Assembly (NCBI GenBank): GCA_012524025.1
Contig: JAAYSC010000040.1
Location: 1-64,000, forward strand
Reading direction: 5' to 3'
Length of the DNA stretch: 64,000 nucleotides
Source of the DNA: Clostridiales bacterium
GTDB lineage: Bacteria; Bacillota; Clostridia; Oscillospirales; Acutalibacteraceae
Position 1 is the first letter of the stretch. Each line of letters begins with the position of its first letter. This document shows, piece after piece, positions 48,997 through 59,003 of this stretch. The notes below the pieces were generated by a model that saw only the letters and a program-made list of their open reading frames with translations, did not search any database and had not been told where the DNA came from. A program made the translations under genes and the position numbers.

Positions 48997-49025
48997 ATTA
49001 TACACCTAACACTGCTAATTGTCAA
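48997..49025 (-). promoter_or_regulatory. Perfect-consensus sigma-A promoter upstream of iscS
   Basis: Minus strand TTGACA-17 nt-TATAAT. Confidence 0.7.
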
Positions 49026-49043
49026 TAATTAAACTGCTGTAGC

Positions 49044-49460
49044 TTATTTTATCATATCGTGCAAAGTTACAGAATCGATATACTCGCTTACTACATCTTG
49101 AAGCCCTTTCCAAAAATCATAAACTTCGCATTTTTCTTGTCTGTTACAATCTTCCTCTTCCGGTGTTTCTGTATCATTTAGACAGGAAACAGGTGTCAAG
49201 GAACCTTCTGTCACACGCAGAATCTCACCTACGGTGATTTGTTCGGGCGAAACATTCAGCAAATAACCGCCTTGCGCTCCCCTGACGCTGCGTAAAATTC
49301 CGGCTCCGGTCAGTGATTTAACAATCTGTTCCAAATATTTATATGAAATTTCTTGACCAATGGAAATTTTCTTTAAAGAAACGGGGGTGTCTTGCTCTCG
49401 CTTTGCTAATTCAACCATTAACCTAAGTGCGTATCTTCCGCGAGTAGATACTTTCATCAT
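49044..49460 (-). CDS. iscR: Rrf2-family regulator, IscR-like
   Basis: STRGRYALRLMVELA, three-Cys region SCLNDTETPEEEDCNRQEKCEVYDFW. Confidence 0.92.
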   Translation of the reverse strand: MMKVSTRGRYALRLMVELAKREQDTPVSLKKISIGQEISYKYLEQIVKSLTGAGILRSVRGAQGGYLLNVSPEQITVGEILRVTEGSLTPVSCLNDTETPEEEDCNRQEKCEVYDFWKGLQDVVSEYIDSVTLHDMIK

Positions 49461-49491
49461 ATCACACCTATCTATTATTTTTAATTATTCT

Positions 49492-49842
49492 CTATTCCCA
49501 TTGCGACCATGTGTCGGGCTTATAGCCGACAGTCGCAAGTTTACCGTTTCTTACAATCGGTGTCTTATAAAGAAAGGGCATTTCAAGCAAGGCTTCTTTT
49601 TTATTTTCTTCCGATTGCAAGTATGGCAAGGTGGATGACTTATAATCATCCGAATCACTATTTACCAAGGCAGAAAACCCAACGGCTTTAAGAACACTTT
49701 GCAATTCGCCCTTACTTAACCCATATCTTAGTATATCAATGTATTGATAAGAAATCCGCCTCTCTTTAAAGTAGCGTTGAGCTTTTTGTGTATCAAAGCA
49801 TTTTTTCTTACCAAAAATTTGAATGTTCACTTTACACCTCAA
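49492..49842 (-). CDS. ArsC/Spx-family thioredoxin-fold protein (single catalytic-site Cys)
   Basis: IFGKKKCFDTQKAQRYFKERRISYQYIDI; TPIVRNGKLATVGYKPDTW. Confidence 0.85.
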   Translation of the reverse strand: MRCKVNIQIFGKKKCFDTQKAQRYFKERRISYQYIDILRYGLSKGELQSVLKAVGFSALVNSDSDDYKSSTLPYLQSEENKKEALLEMPFLYKTPIVRNGKLATVGYKPDTWSQWE

Positions 49843-49846
49843 AGAA

Positions 49847-50605
49847 TTATTTTAGTAGTTGACACTTACATCTCTTACAGACATCTGCCGATATATTAGA
49901 AAATTGGGCACAGGAAACACACAAGATATCGCTGTCGTGTGATTTGTCATACTTTTCGTAGAGATAAAGGCCCTTGTGGTGCCTTACCCTGTCCCCTATT
50001 TCATAATAGTTATAAACGCCGGCAGCAGAATTAAAATCATGTTTAAAAATTTTGCCGTCATCGTCGCGCTTAACCTTAATTTGATAAATCCAAGTGTAAC
50101 TGCTTGTATTATCATCATTTCGCACGCGTTTCTTAAAGCTTCTTTTGTCTACAACACTGCCGTCCCATGTTTTATCTGACTTTGATTTTATGCTTTGATA
50201 GAAAGCGAAGAAAAGAAAAAACACAGAAAGACCGAGGCCCAGAAACAAGGATTTGGGGAATGCCATATCCTCCTTATAGATGCCTGCAATATGGCTGGCG
50301 ACAATAGCAATAGCCGAAGCAATAAAAGCAAAAATAATTGTGGATTTGTTTCTTCGGTTTATTAGTTTCTTATAAACCGGATCGGAAATTTTTGGTGAGA
50401 AGCCAACCAAAGTGTTGGGCTGATAACTAAAATTGGTGTGGGTTTGATTTGTTTGGTCTGCGTGATCTTGATTTTGAGTAGGAGGTATTTGCTCGACGGG
50501 GTCGGGGGTGTTTTTAATATGATGGCCGCAATTGCTGCAAAATTGTTGCTCGGTATTAAGCTTGTTCCCACATTTTTCGCAAAACATTGTTGCATCTCCT
50601 TTCAA
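49847..50605 (-). CDS. Zinc-ribbon membrane protein
   Basis: N-terminal FCEKCGNKLNTEQQFCSNCG, two TM segments, C-terminal CVSCAQFSNISADVCKRCKC. Confidence 0.8.
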   Translation of the reverse strand: MKGDATMFCEKCGNKLNTEQQFCSNCGHHIKNTPDPVEQIPPTQNQDHADQTNQTHTNFSYQPNTLVGFSPKISDPVYKKLINRRNKSTIIFAFIASAIAIVASHIAGIYKEDMAFPKSLFLGLGLSVFFLFFAFYQSIKSKSDKTWDGSVVDKRSFKKRVRNDDNTSSYTWIYQIKVKRDDDGKIFKHDFNSAAGVYNYYEIGDRVRHHKGLYLYEKYDKSHDSDILCVSCAQFSNISADVCKRCKCQLLK

Positions 50606-50690
50606 AACAAAGCAACTTTTATATTCCGACCTTTATAAGGTTTTGCGTTTATAATAAACATGAAGTTAAAGGCAGCTATAACCAATTCGG

Positions 50691-51575
50691 TTAATGAGAT
50701 TTAAGAGATTTATCAAAAGGTGCATCACTCCAAGAGCACAGACAAATGTTCAGGCGCTTTGCCTCTTCAAGTAAGTCACCGCTTTGCAACAAGCGTAGCT
50801 CATACTCTCTTTTGAGCCATTCGTTTTCGGCACTTGTATCTGTTTCGAGGGAATAAGACGGATGCAGAAAGATTTCACTTATCCCCTGTTTCAAGTTTTT
50901 AATCTCATCAATATAATACTTTCGCAAATTTTCATAGGTTTGAATTTTTTTAATCGAGTGTGGGTTGCTGATTATATCATTGGGTAAAAGGACTTTATAT
51001 TTATCAGCCACACCGACAATTGCCGAATGAAGAAAATTAACAATAAAAGGGACTTTACGCCCAAGTTGCCGTTCTAAAAAATCCGGTCTACGAGGAAATC
51101 TGAAGGGTAGTGAATATTTTTGACAAAACTTGAAAGCATTAAAAAAGAATAGCCTTCCGTTAATGCCGTAAAGCGTACCGCTGTGACTGTCCGCATGGTC
51201 AGGTCTTATGCCACGCTCAAGCATAAACGAATACTGTGCTTCAAGTTCTAATGTTACATCCTTGCTTTTAGCCTTCAAGGCTAATTTTTTCTGTTCGTGC
51301 CATAAGCCTTTTGCACCGCCCAATGAAGCAGCACCGCTGTTAGACACCCAAGGTTTTTCAGCACTGTCGGAATTAAGTGTTAAATGAACACCTACCGGAA
51401 GATTGAGGCTTGCTGCCACAGAACAGGCCGAGTCTGATGATTCGGCAACAGTCAGCATGGATGCCGATGTAATTAAACCGGCGGAAAACAACTCACCGAT
51501 GGCCCTATTTGTGGGTTCATTAGCCCCAAAATCATCGGCGTTGATTATCAAGTAACGGTCACTGTCAAAAAGCAA
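50691..51575 (-). CDS. ChbG/YdjC-family carbohydrate deacetylase
   Basis: LIINADDFGANEPTNRAI, VGVHLTLN, HADSHSGTLYG, LHPSY. Confidence 0.88.
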   Translation of the reverse strand: MLFDSDRYLIINADDFGANEPTNRAIGELFSAGLITSASMLTVAESSDSACSVAASLNLPVGVHLTLNSDSAEKPWVSNSGAASLGGAKGLWHEQKKLALKAKSKDVTLELEAQYSFMLERGIRPDHADSHSGTLYGINGRLFFFNAFKFCQKYSLPFRFPRRPDFLERQLGRKVPFIVNFLHSAIVGVADKYKVLLPNDIISNPHSIKKIQTYENLRKYYIDEIKNLKQGISEIFLHPSYSLETDTSAENEWLKREYELRLLQSGDLLEEAKRLNICLCSWSDAPFDKSLKSH

Positions 51576-51653
51576 AGCTTCACCTTCCCCTCTTCAGGTA
51601 AATTGTATCACTCTTATGCCTGCCTGTAAACCAAGTAGTTAATTTTAAGCAAC

Positions 51654-51682
51654 TTGACTTGAGGGCTTTACAAGTTTAGTAT
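51654..51682 (+). promoter_or_regulatory. Putative promoter for the PfkB kinase gene
   Basis: TTGACT-17 nt-TAGTAT. Confidence 0.5.
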
Positions 51683-51718
51683 CTAAAAGAGACAGAAAAA
51701 AGTGAAGGAGGTAATACA

Positions 51719-52651
51719 ATGCTACTGACTGTTACTTTAAACCCGACACTTGATAAATCCTATGAGCTCCCCTCCTTTGGGTTGGGTGATGTGGTTAGGG
51801 TTAGAAAGATTACTTTAAGCGCAGGCGGAAAGGGAATAAATGTTGCAAAAGTAGCAAAGCTTTTAGGGCACGAGGTTATGGCAACGGGCTTTTTGGGTGG
51901 TGAGGTCGGTAAATACATTGAATCTGACTTAGACAAGAAGGGTATAGGGGCAAGGTTCGTTGAAACAAAGAACCCGACACGAACTTGCATAAACTTAAAT
52001 GATATCGAAAATTTCAGGCAAACGGTTGTATTGGAACCCGGAAGCTTTGTTGACACCTTTGAAGAAGAATCTTTTATAAAAGAATATGAGTCGCTACTCA
52101 AGTTAGCTGATGCTGTTGTTTTAGCCGGAACAACTCCGCAAGGTATTGATGCAAGTCTTATATATCCCCTGTTAATCAATTTAGCAAAAGAAAGCGGTAA
52201 AAGCGTGCTTTTAGACACAAGCGGTGATGCGCTCCGTAGCGCAATTTCCGCAAAGCCTGATTTTATAAAGCCCAATAGACACGAACTCAGCTATATTTAT
52301 AAAAGAGAGCTTACAAGCAGAGAAGAAATTTTAGAAGTTGCCCTCTCTCTGCAAAAAAATGGGATTAAAAATATTATTGTATCTATGGGTGAAGACGGAG
52401 CAGTTTTCGTTTTAGAATCAGGATCATTTTATGCTCATGTCCCACCGATAAAATCAATAAACACGGTAGGCTGCGGTGATGCACTTGTAGCAGGTTTTAT
52501 GTGCGCTTACTGTAAAGATATTGAAATTGAGGAGGCAATTCGCCAATCAATCGCTGTCTCGGCAGCTGCCGCGTTGAGCGGTGAAATCGGTGTTTTTGAG
52601 AAGGAAGACTTTGACCGCTTAATCACTCAAGTCAAGCTTATTAGTCTTTAG
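51719..52651 (+). CDS. PfkB-family hexose-phosphate kinase (1-phosphofructokinase type)
   Basis: TLNPTLDKSYEL, GGKGINVAKVAKLLG, NTVGCGDALVAGF. Confidence 0.9.
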   Translation: MLLTVTLNPTLDKSYELPSFGLGDVVRVRKITLSAGGKGINVAKVAKLLGHEVMATGFLGGEVGKYIESDLDKKGIGARFVETKNPTRTCINLNDIENFRQTVVLEPGSFVDTFEEESFIKEYESLLKLADAVVLAGTTPQGIDASLIYPLLINLAKESGKSVLLDTSGDALRSAISAKPDFIKPNRHELSYIYKRELTSREEILEVALSLQKNGIKNIIVSMGEDGAVFVLESGSFYAHVPPIKSINTVGCGDALVAGFMCAYCKDIEIEEAIRQSIAVSAAAALSGEIGVFEKEDFDRLITQVKLISL

Positions 52652-52672
52652 CATTACACAATCTTAAGTGAC

Positions 52673-52714
52673 TGAAAGCCGCATTTAGTTTAGCTATCTG
52701 CGGCTTTCATTTTA
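52673..52714. terminator. Rho-independent terminator between convergent genes
   Basis: TGAAAGCCGCA..TGCGGCTTTCA then TTTT. Confidence 0.75.
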
Positions 52715-54182
52715 AGAAGTCTTCGTGGCAGGCCTTGTTTTTATCCATCATTTCAAGAAACAGGGCTTTCGCCTTTTTATTTCCGATTCTTCTGACTGCC
52801 GGGTCTTTTAAAAAGACTTCTTCAATTTTTGAAGGGTCGCCATCCAAGTAAGCTTTGACGAATTCATGTTGATTTTCAGCATGGGGGCGGACAAGCTCAG
52901 CAACTTCTTCCTTCATATAGCCGGCATTAATCGCGAGCAATTTATCCTTTGAAAACTCTGCATTTGTTTCAACTACGGCCCCAATCGGAAGGTCGGCTGC
53001 CTGACCGGTGTTTGGCAGATTAACATTGCTGACTAAGTCACCCAAACCGCTTAAGGCTTCGATTTGTCTTACACCCTCTTCACCCGATGTTTTTATTTTA
53101 ACCCTAATAAAGGGTGAAATTCTAATTAATAAACGCAGCTTCAATAATAGGTTGTAAAATTGTCGCGCCCAAACCGGAGTTAAAACAAAGCCGTGTTTTA
53201 ATACTTTAGAGTCGGGCAAGTAGACAGAGGGTATAAATTCTGCAAGGTGCCTATCCCCTGCTGCTGCCATCTGTCCATGTTTTTCAAAAAGTTCAAACTT
53301 TACGCTTTCATAATTCCTTTTCATCTTAAGAAAGCCCGGAGTGTGTTTTTTAATCCTCTTGCGATTGTTAAGACGAAAAAGTTTTATATAAGCTCTATAA
53401 ATTTCAAAAAGGTCCTGCCCTTCGTAACTTGCCTCGTTCACCCAGGTAAAATGATTTATGCCCTGGACATTAACCTTAATTTGATCCCTGGCGATGGGTT
53501 CGTGCCCATACTTGTTTTCAAACTTTCTACCCTTGCCCTTAAGTTCTTTTTTTATTTGATTGAGATCACCTGACATAAAAGCTTCTTGCCCTTCATCAGA
53601 AAGGGAATTAAATAAACCCAATATAGCTCCCAGGAGTTTTTGAAGGCCAAAAACCTCATGGCAACATCCAAAAGCTTTAATCTCCGGAAATATTTCATAA
53701 AGCGTTTGCACACACATGGCCAAGGGGTTTGTATAGTTAATGACCCAAGCTTGCGGACAGTGTTCCCTGATAGCCTTGGCAAAGTCAACAAAAATCGGGA
53801 TGGTCCTAATTGCGCGGGAATATCCTCCGGGGCCTACCGTGTCACCGACCGATTGCCAAATTCCATACTTCTCGGGAAGATGCACATCGGTTTTCATATA
53901 TTTCAGTGAACATGGCAATACAGAAATAATAACAAAGTCCGCCCCCAACAGTGTATCTTCAAGGTTGTCGGTGACCATGCAAGTCCAGTCACTTAAAACT
54001 TTGTTTTTCTTATTGCTTTGTAATTTTGAAAAATATCTGCAGTTTCGCTCGGCAGCTTTTTTATCAATGTCAAAAAGCCTTAATTGGCCGCCAATCTTCC
54101 CGCTTGACAGAAGGTCTCCAAAATACTTATGAGCCCAATCTTTAGAACCACCGCCTAAATAGGCAATAACAATTTTTTTCAT
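52707..54182 (-). CDS. GH4 NAD-dependent glycosidase (CHEV-motif, alpha-glucosidase-like)
   Basis: AYLGGGSKDW, DTVGPGGYSRAIRTIPI, NYTNPLAMC, GCCHEVFG, NVQGINHFTW. Confidence 0.88.
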   Translation of the reverse strand: MKKIVIAYLGGGSKDWAHKYFGDLLSSGKIGGQLRLFDIDKKAAERNCRYFSKLQSNKKNKVLSDWTCMVTDNLEDTLLGADFVIISVLPCSLKYMKTDVHLPEKYGIWQSVGDTVGPGGYSRAIRTIPIFVDFAKAIREHCPQAWVINYTNPLAMCVQTLYEIFPEIKAFGCCHEVFGLQKLLGAILGLFNSLSDEGQEAFMSGDLNQIKKELKGKGRKFENKYGHEPIARDQIKVNVQGINHFTWVNEASYEGQDLFEIYRAYIKLFRLNNRKRIKKHTPGFLKMKRNYESVKFELFEKHGQMAAAGDRHLAEFIPSVYLPDSKVLKHGFVLTPVWARQFYNLLLKLRLLIRISPFIRVKIKTSGEEGVRQIEALSGLGDLVSNVNLPNTGQAADLPIGAVVETNAEFSKDKLLAINAGYMKEEVAELVRPHAENQHEFVKAYLDGDPSKIEEVFLKDPAVRRIGNKKAKALFLEMMDKNKACHEDFLK

Positions 54183-54194
54183 CGCTACCTCTTA

Positions 54195-56762
54195 TCATTC
54201 ATTAAACTTAATATCTTTAGGTCGTTTTAAGTAGAAAAGCCAAGGAAGGAAATTAACAGGTTTTAAAAAAATAAACATTCGTATCATAAAATCCTTTAAT
54301 GACCTCTTTTGAGGTATATGGTCACAGTAGCTTGTAGCCACAATATCAACTAACTCTCCCCCGCCCTCGAAGGATGTTTCAATTTTGATTACCCTTTCCT
54401 CGCCGGGCAAAAGGTCAAAATAATTGTCGGAAAAAATCACACCATTTTCTGATGCCTCAAGTCTGACGAAGCGAGCGTACTTTTCGCTGAAAACTCTGAC
54501 TTTGCCGTAATCATCGTTATAAGGATAATCCACTTCAATTTTTGCATCAGGTAATTTTATACTTTTTTCCGGTTTGTACAAAAGTGTCTTTTGAAAAATA
54601 ACTCGTCCCTGTTCATCGACAAGCTTTGCTCTAATTCCGGTGTCTGATAGTTTTGTACCACCCTCTTTATGCATAAATGTCAGACTTTTGTCAAACAATG
54701 ATCTTTTGCCGTTCGCATCAAGAGAAATTTTAAAACCGCCTTCCTCATAGCAACTTGAAAAAATATCAAAATATCTAATCCGTAAACCGCCTTCAAATTT
54801 TTCAAGGCTGTCATTTGAAATAAACGCCCTAAGTGATTTCCTTCCTATTTCAATTGAACAACTTATAGTTGAATTAAATGAGCGAGCTCCATACTGCAAA
54901 GCCTTAAAGTTACCTTTGTAATCTATGCCGGACCAAGATGTTACCGGCCAACAATCGTTAAACTGCCAATAAAGTGCACCGTTACAACGTCCCTTGTTGC
55001 GGCGCCAGTGCTCTGTTGCCTGCGTTATATATTCATTCTGAACTATTTGACTTGCATAAATCAAGCTTTTAAAATCTTTTGGTGTTCTATATTTTTTGCC
55101 TATGTAATAGAGCATTTTATCATTGCCTGACGGACACTTTTGATGGGATAAAACATCCTTATTGTAAAGACTGAGGTTTTCCGAATCAGTATATGATTTT
55201 ATTGTTTTAAGGTCGGGCAAAGATTCAAAGCCAAATTCACTGCAAAAGCGAGTTAATCTTTTTGAGTAGTAATTTGGCGAGTGCAAACCATGCCAAACAC
55301 CCCATAAATGGGTATCACCCACATTATCGCTGTTGACCCCTTTCAAATGCGCTATTCCACTTGGGGAGCCCGGGACATAGTCGGTCACGGAGTCATGTTT
55401 TTCAACTTCATTTTTCAGTATTTCATAAAAAAATACTTTTGTCCATTTAATATATTTTCTACTGTAAAACCACGCAGCAGACAGTTGCTCAATTTCATTA
55501 TTTCCACACCACAGTGCCAAACTGGCCCTGTGGCGTAGACGCTTAACATTATCAGCAACCTCAAGCAAAACATTATCTAAAAACTCTTGATCAAAAAAGG
55601 GATAAGGGTTACAGGCAAAGGCGAAATCCTGCCATACTAAAATACCTACTTTGTCGCAGATATCATAAAACTCTTCCGATTCATAATAACCGCCGCCCCA
55701 GACTCTTATCATATTAAAGTTTGCAAATAAGGCAGCATCGATAAGCCCTTTCAATCGTTTTGAATTAAATCGATTTATGAAAGAATCAGGCGGGATCCAG
55801 TTGGCTCCTTTTGCAAAAATCGGTTTACCGTTTAGCTCAAAACAGAAATTTTGCCCATATTCGTCACGGTCTGTGTTGAGCTTTATCGTACGAAGTCCAA
55901 TCGTTTTTTCAACACGGTCTATTATTTCATTTTCACTTAATAACTCAAAGCTGACAGTATAAAGCGGTTGTTCTTTTTTATCCGAAAGGTCATGAGTGTA
56001 CCAGAGCTCGGGAGCATGAATCTTTATGCTTTCTTCGATATTTTCCCTACAGGATCCCTTCTTACTGATCACTTGGCCTGAAGGCTCTTTAATAGTTATA
56101 ATGTAGTCATATGTTTTTGTTTTCAATAAGGCAACAGCACAAGAAAAGTCCAGTTTAACATATTTGTCAAAATGCTCTTGCCGGATAAGAGGAGTGCCAA
56201 GATATGCACCCTTAAGGCCTTTTAAATATACTTGACGGAAAATACCACAGGCCGGTAATTTGGGCCCCCAGTCCCATCCAAAATGCGATTGAGGTTTTCT
56301 TATATGCACAAGGCCTTTAATAAAGCTTGGATTATATGGGCTTTTTATCAATTTTTCTTTTTGGGCTATATATTTTAAAGGTGAATGGAAAACAAGATTG
56401 AGCTCATTTTCACCCAAGATTAAATGTTTTTTAACATCGAACTTAAAAGTTCTGTGTGCGTTTTCACATTTGCCAAGGCAGTGTTTGTTTAAATAGACAT
56501 CACAAACGGTATCCAGCATTTCAAATACTAAATAAACAGCATCATAACTTAAGAGTTCCTTTTCGATTTCAAATATTTTCCTGAACTCCCAAGTATGCTC
56601 TGCAGGCCATAAAAGTTTTTCTTCATTTCGGCCAAAAAAAGGGTCCTCTATTAGATTATTTTCAAGCAGTGCCGTATAATTACAGTCGGGCACCTTGGTT
56701 CTTAGCCATTCATCTTCATTTTCTTTCCTAATATACCAGTTTCCGGTAAGATCAATACGCAT
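54195..56762 (-). CDS. GH2 beta-mannosidase
   Basis: GWDWGPKLPACGIFRQVYL, VWGGGYYE, WCGNNEIEQ acid/base, FCSEFGFESLPDL nucleophile region. Confidence 0.93.
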   Translation of the reverse strand: MRIDLTGNWYIRKENEDEWLRTKVPDCNYTALLENNLIEDPFFGRNEEKLLWPAEHTWEFRKIFEIEKELLSYDAVYLVFEMLDTVCDVYLNKHCLGKCENAHRTFKFDVKKHLILGENELNLVFHSPLKYIAQKEKLIKSPYNPSFIKGLVHIRKPQSHFGWDWGPKLPACGIFRQVYLKGLKGAYLGTPLIRQEHFDKYVKLDFSCAVALLKTKTYDYIITIKEPSGQVISKKGSCRENIEESIKIHAPELWYTHDLSDKKEQPLYTVSFELLSENEIIDRVEKTIGLRTIKLNTDRDEYGQNFCFELNGKPIFAKGANWIPPDSFINRFNSKRLKGLIDAALFANFNMIRVWGGGYYESEEFYDICDKVGILVWQDFAFACNPYPFFDQEFLDNVLLEVADNVKRLRHRASLALWCGNNEIEQLSAAWFYSRKYIKWTKVFFYEILKNEVEKHDSVTDYVPGSPSGIAHLKGVNSDNVGDTHLWGVWHGLHSPNYYSKRLTRFCSEFGFESLPDLKTIKSYTDSENLSLYNKDVLSHQKCPSGNDKMLYYIGKKYRTPKDFKSLIYASQIVQNEYITQATEHWRRNKGRCNGALYWQFNDCWPVTSWSGIDYKGNFKALQYGARSFNSTISCSIEIGRKSLRAFISNDSLEKFEGGLRIRYFDIFSSCYEEGGFKISLDANGKRSLFDKSLTFMHKEGGTKLSDTGIRAKLVDEQGRVIFQKTLLYKPEKSIKLPDAKIEVDYPYNDDYGKVRVFSEKYARFVRLEASENGVIFSDNYFDLLPGEERVIKIETSFEGGGELVDIVATSYCDHIPQKRSLKDFMIRMFIFLKPVNFLPWLFYLKRPKDIKFNE

Positions 56763-56773
56763 TAAGCTCCCCT

Positions 56774-57601
56774 TTAAACATTTCCTAAATAAACATTTTT
56801 CAAATGGTATTTGGCAATACGATACAAAGCTTCCATTGTCTTGAAGGGTGTTGCACCCTTTTCTTTGACCTTGTAATTTGGGAAGAAACGGGAAATGTGT
56901 AGCGGAATATTTTCATCTAAAGTAGCCAACCAAGCAACCATTGATGTCATTTCTTCCGGCGAATCGTTTTCTCCCGGCACAATTAAGTTAGTTATTTCAA
57001 GATGGCAAGAACCTATGGCAGTAGCAATCGTTTCTTTCACAGTCTCAAGGTCCCCACCGAGTTTTCTGTAATAATCTTCATTGAAACACTTAAGATCAAT
57101 ATTCATAGCGTCTATATAAGGCAAGATCTTTTTAAAAGGTGCATCACAGATAAGACCGTTTGTTATGAGGACATTTTTTAGATTTTGCTTTTTAACCGAC
57201 TGTGTACAATCATATACAAACTCGTAGCCGACCAAGGGTTCGTTATAGGTGTAGGCCAAACCTATATTGCCTTTATTCTTTAAATCAAGAGCAAGTTCGG
57301 TAAGTTCTTCGGGGCTATAATTTTTTGTTTGGTTTTGGCCTTGTTCTGCCATTGAGATAGAATAATTTTGGCAAAAGGGGCAGCGCATATTACAACCAAA
57401 GCTTCCAACAGATAAGATTTTTTTACCGGGATAAAAGTGGCGCAAAGGTTTCTTTTCTATGGGATCAAGCGCAATAGCCGTTACCTTGCCGTAATTTAGG
57501 CTTACGATTTTTCCGCCAAGGTTGGCTCGTGCGCGACAAATGCCGGTTTGACCCGGCCCAAGCCTGCATTTGTGCGGACATATGCTGCATTGAAGAATCA
57601 T
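56774..57601 (-). CDS. amrS: AmmeMemoRadiSam system radical SAM enzyme
   Basis: CPHKCRLGPGQTGICRAR, CNMRCPFCQNYSIS, AYTYNEPLVGYEF. Confidence 0.95.
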   Translation of the reverse strand: MILQCSICPHKCRLGPGQTGICRARANLGGKIVSLNYGKVTAIALDPIEKKPLRHFYPGKKILSVGSFGCNMRCPFCQNYSISMAEQGQNQTKNYSPEELTELALDLKNKGNIGLAYTYNEPLVGYEFVYDCTQSVKKQNLKNVLITNGLICDAPFKKILPYIDAMNIDLKCFNEDYYRKLGGDLETVKETIATAIGSCHLEITNLIVPGENDSPEEMTSMVAWLATLDENIPLHISRFFPNYKVKEKGATPFKTMEALYRIAKYHLKNVYLGNV

Positions 57602-59001
57602 TGATAGCGCCTCACTTTAAAACGCTCAAGTGTATACTTTTCCCTTGGGCCGATACCGGCTTTTTTCAAGGCTATTTTAATTTGTTCTTCGGGGCTGTCA
57701 ACACCGGATAAATTGGGCAAAAGAAGGCCTCTTTTATGGCCCTTGCTAACAATCACACCATATATTTTTGCATCTAATTGTTTTACTGATGTAATCGGCT
57801 CCGGTTTTTCTAAAATATCTACACTATACTCAATAAAGGGAAGCTCTGCCAATGAAACTTCTTCAAACCTAAAATCTTCAGTGCCTGCCTTTATGGCATT
57901 ATCGGTTATTTCAAGCGCTATATTCGCTTTAGTCGGCATAAATGTGCCGATGCATCCGCGCAAGTCCCCCTCTTTCTTTAAAGTTACAAAGACCCCGGAT
58001 CTGTTTTCAAGCATTTCTTTTGGTAAATTATCAGGCAAGACGATTTCCCTTCCTTGACAAATGTAACCTTCGAGTGCGGCACGAGCCAAGGATACATAAG
58101 GGTTTTCAAGACGGCGATTTGATTCAAGCCTTGAAATCAGATCATCTTGATATTGCTTCAAAAAGTTACGATTTTTGTCTTGCCCAAGAACTTCAAAAGA
58201 AGCAACGGCGTAACCAACGCCAAAAGGCCCTTCATAGGACATTAAATCGCTTTTTAAGCTTAAAGCATCTAATGCACCGGCCATCATTAAAAGGCTGCGA
58301 AAGCCACATTCTGCGGCGTTTTCAATCAATGCCTTATCAAATTTGAAAAGCATGGAAAAGTTTGCTGTAGATAAAACATCACAGATCTTCTCATCAAATT
58401 CCGGGCCGGCAGGATTAAAGCCATAAGGCCCTTCTTGACTTAATTTGTGGGAAAGGTCACCGCTGGCTATAAAAACAAGATTTCTTTGCAGTTCTTCGCT
58501 CGCGGCTTTGATACTCATACCCATTTCATAATGTGCCGAAGCTGTTAGGCCTGAAAAACCCAGTCTGACGCTTTTAAAATCTTGATAATTTTTTTTGATG
58601 AACCTTAAAGGGATAAGAGTGGCATGGTCTAAATCTTTTTCTCTTTGCCCTTGTGTTCCTGTCGGTAGGTTAAATTTTTGTGCTTGTCGTATTATTTCCA
58701 AAACGAATTCATTGTCATACTCGGTTCTTTCTGCTATTTGGGGAGCACCATACATTGCGAAATTACCTTGGGCCCCTTCCCCCGGCGAAATATGAAAATA
58801 GTCTGAGTAAATAGTAGTATGAGGCGACACAAAAACAATGGTATCGGGTTTCAAGGCGGCAATCATTTGGGCCGCCTTCATATAAGCTTCAACTGTCGCT
58901 GAAATTGTTTTTTTCTGCCCTTTTCCAACCTCTTCAAAGATCAGTGGTGGATGTGGAAGAAAAAAAGCTGCTCTAATAGCCATAAAATCCTCCTTTATCA
59001 A
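57598..59001 (-). CDS. AmmeMemoRadiSam proteins B and A fused (LigB/Memo-like domain + AMMECR1 domain)
   Basis: N-half LPHPPLIF, VFVSPHTTIY, ASGDLSHKL; C-half GVFVTLKKEGDLRGCIGTF, IEYSVDILEKPEPI, LLPNLSGVDSPEEQI. Confidence 0.93.
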   Translation of the reverse strand: MIKEDFMAIRAAFFLPHPPLIFEEVGKGQKKTISATVEAYMKAAQMIAALKPDTIVFVSPHTTIYSDYFHISPGEGAQGNFAMYGAPQIAERTEYDNEFVLEIIRQAQKFNLPTGTQGQREKDLDHATLIPLRFIKKNYQDFKSVRLGFSGLTASAHYEMGMSIKAASEELQRNLVFIASGDLSHKLSQEGPYGFNPAGPEFDEKICDVLSTANFSMLFKFDKALIENAAECGFRSLLMMAGALDALSLKSDLMSYEGPFGVGYAVASFEVLGQDKNRNFLKQYQDDLISRLESNRRLENPYVSLARAALEGYICQGREIVLPDNLPKEMLENRSGVFVTLKKEGDLRGCIGTFMPTKANIALEITDNAIKAGTEDFRFEEVSLAELPFIEYSVDILEKPEPITSVKQLDAKIYGVIVSKGHKRGLLLPNLSGVDSPEEQIKIALKKAGIGPREKYTLERFKVRRYQ

Positions 59002-59003
59002 AC

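Noticed and set aside
51760-52275. 171-aa ORF on the minus strand
   Set aside because: Antisense to the PfkB kinase; no recognisable motifs or RBS.
53740-54132. 130-aa plus-strand ORF
   Set aside because: Antisense to the GH4 gene with intact NAD and catalytic motifs.
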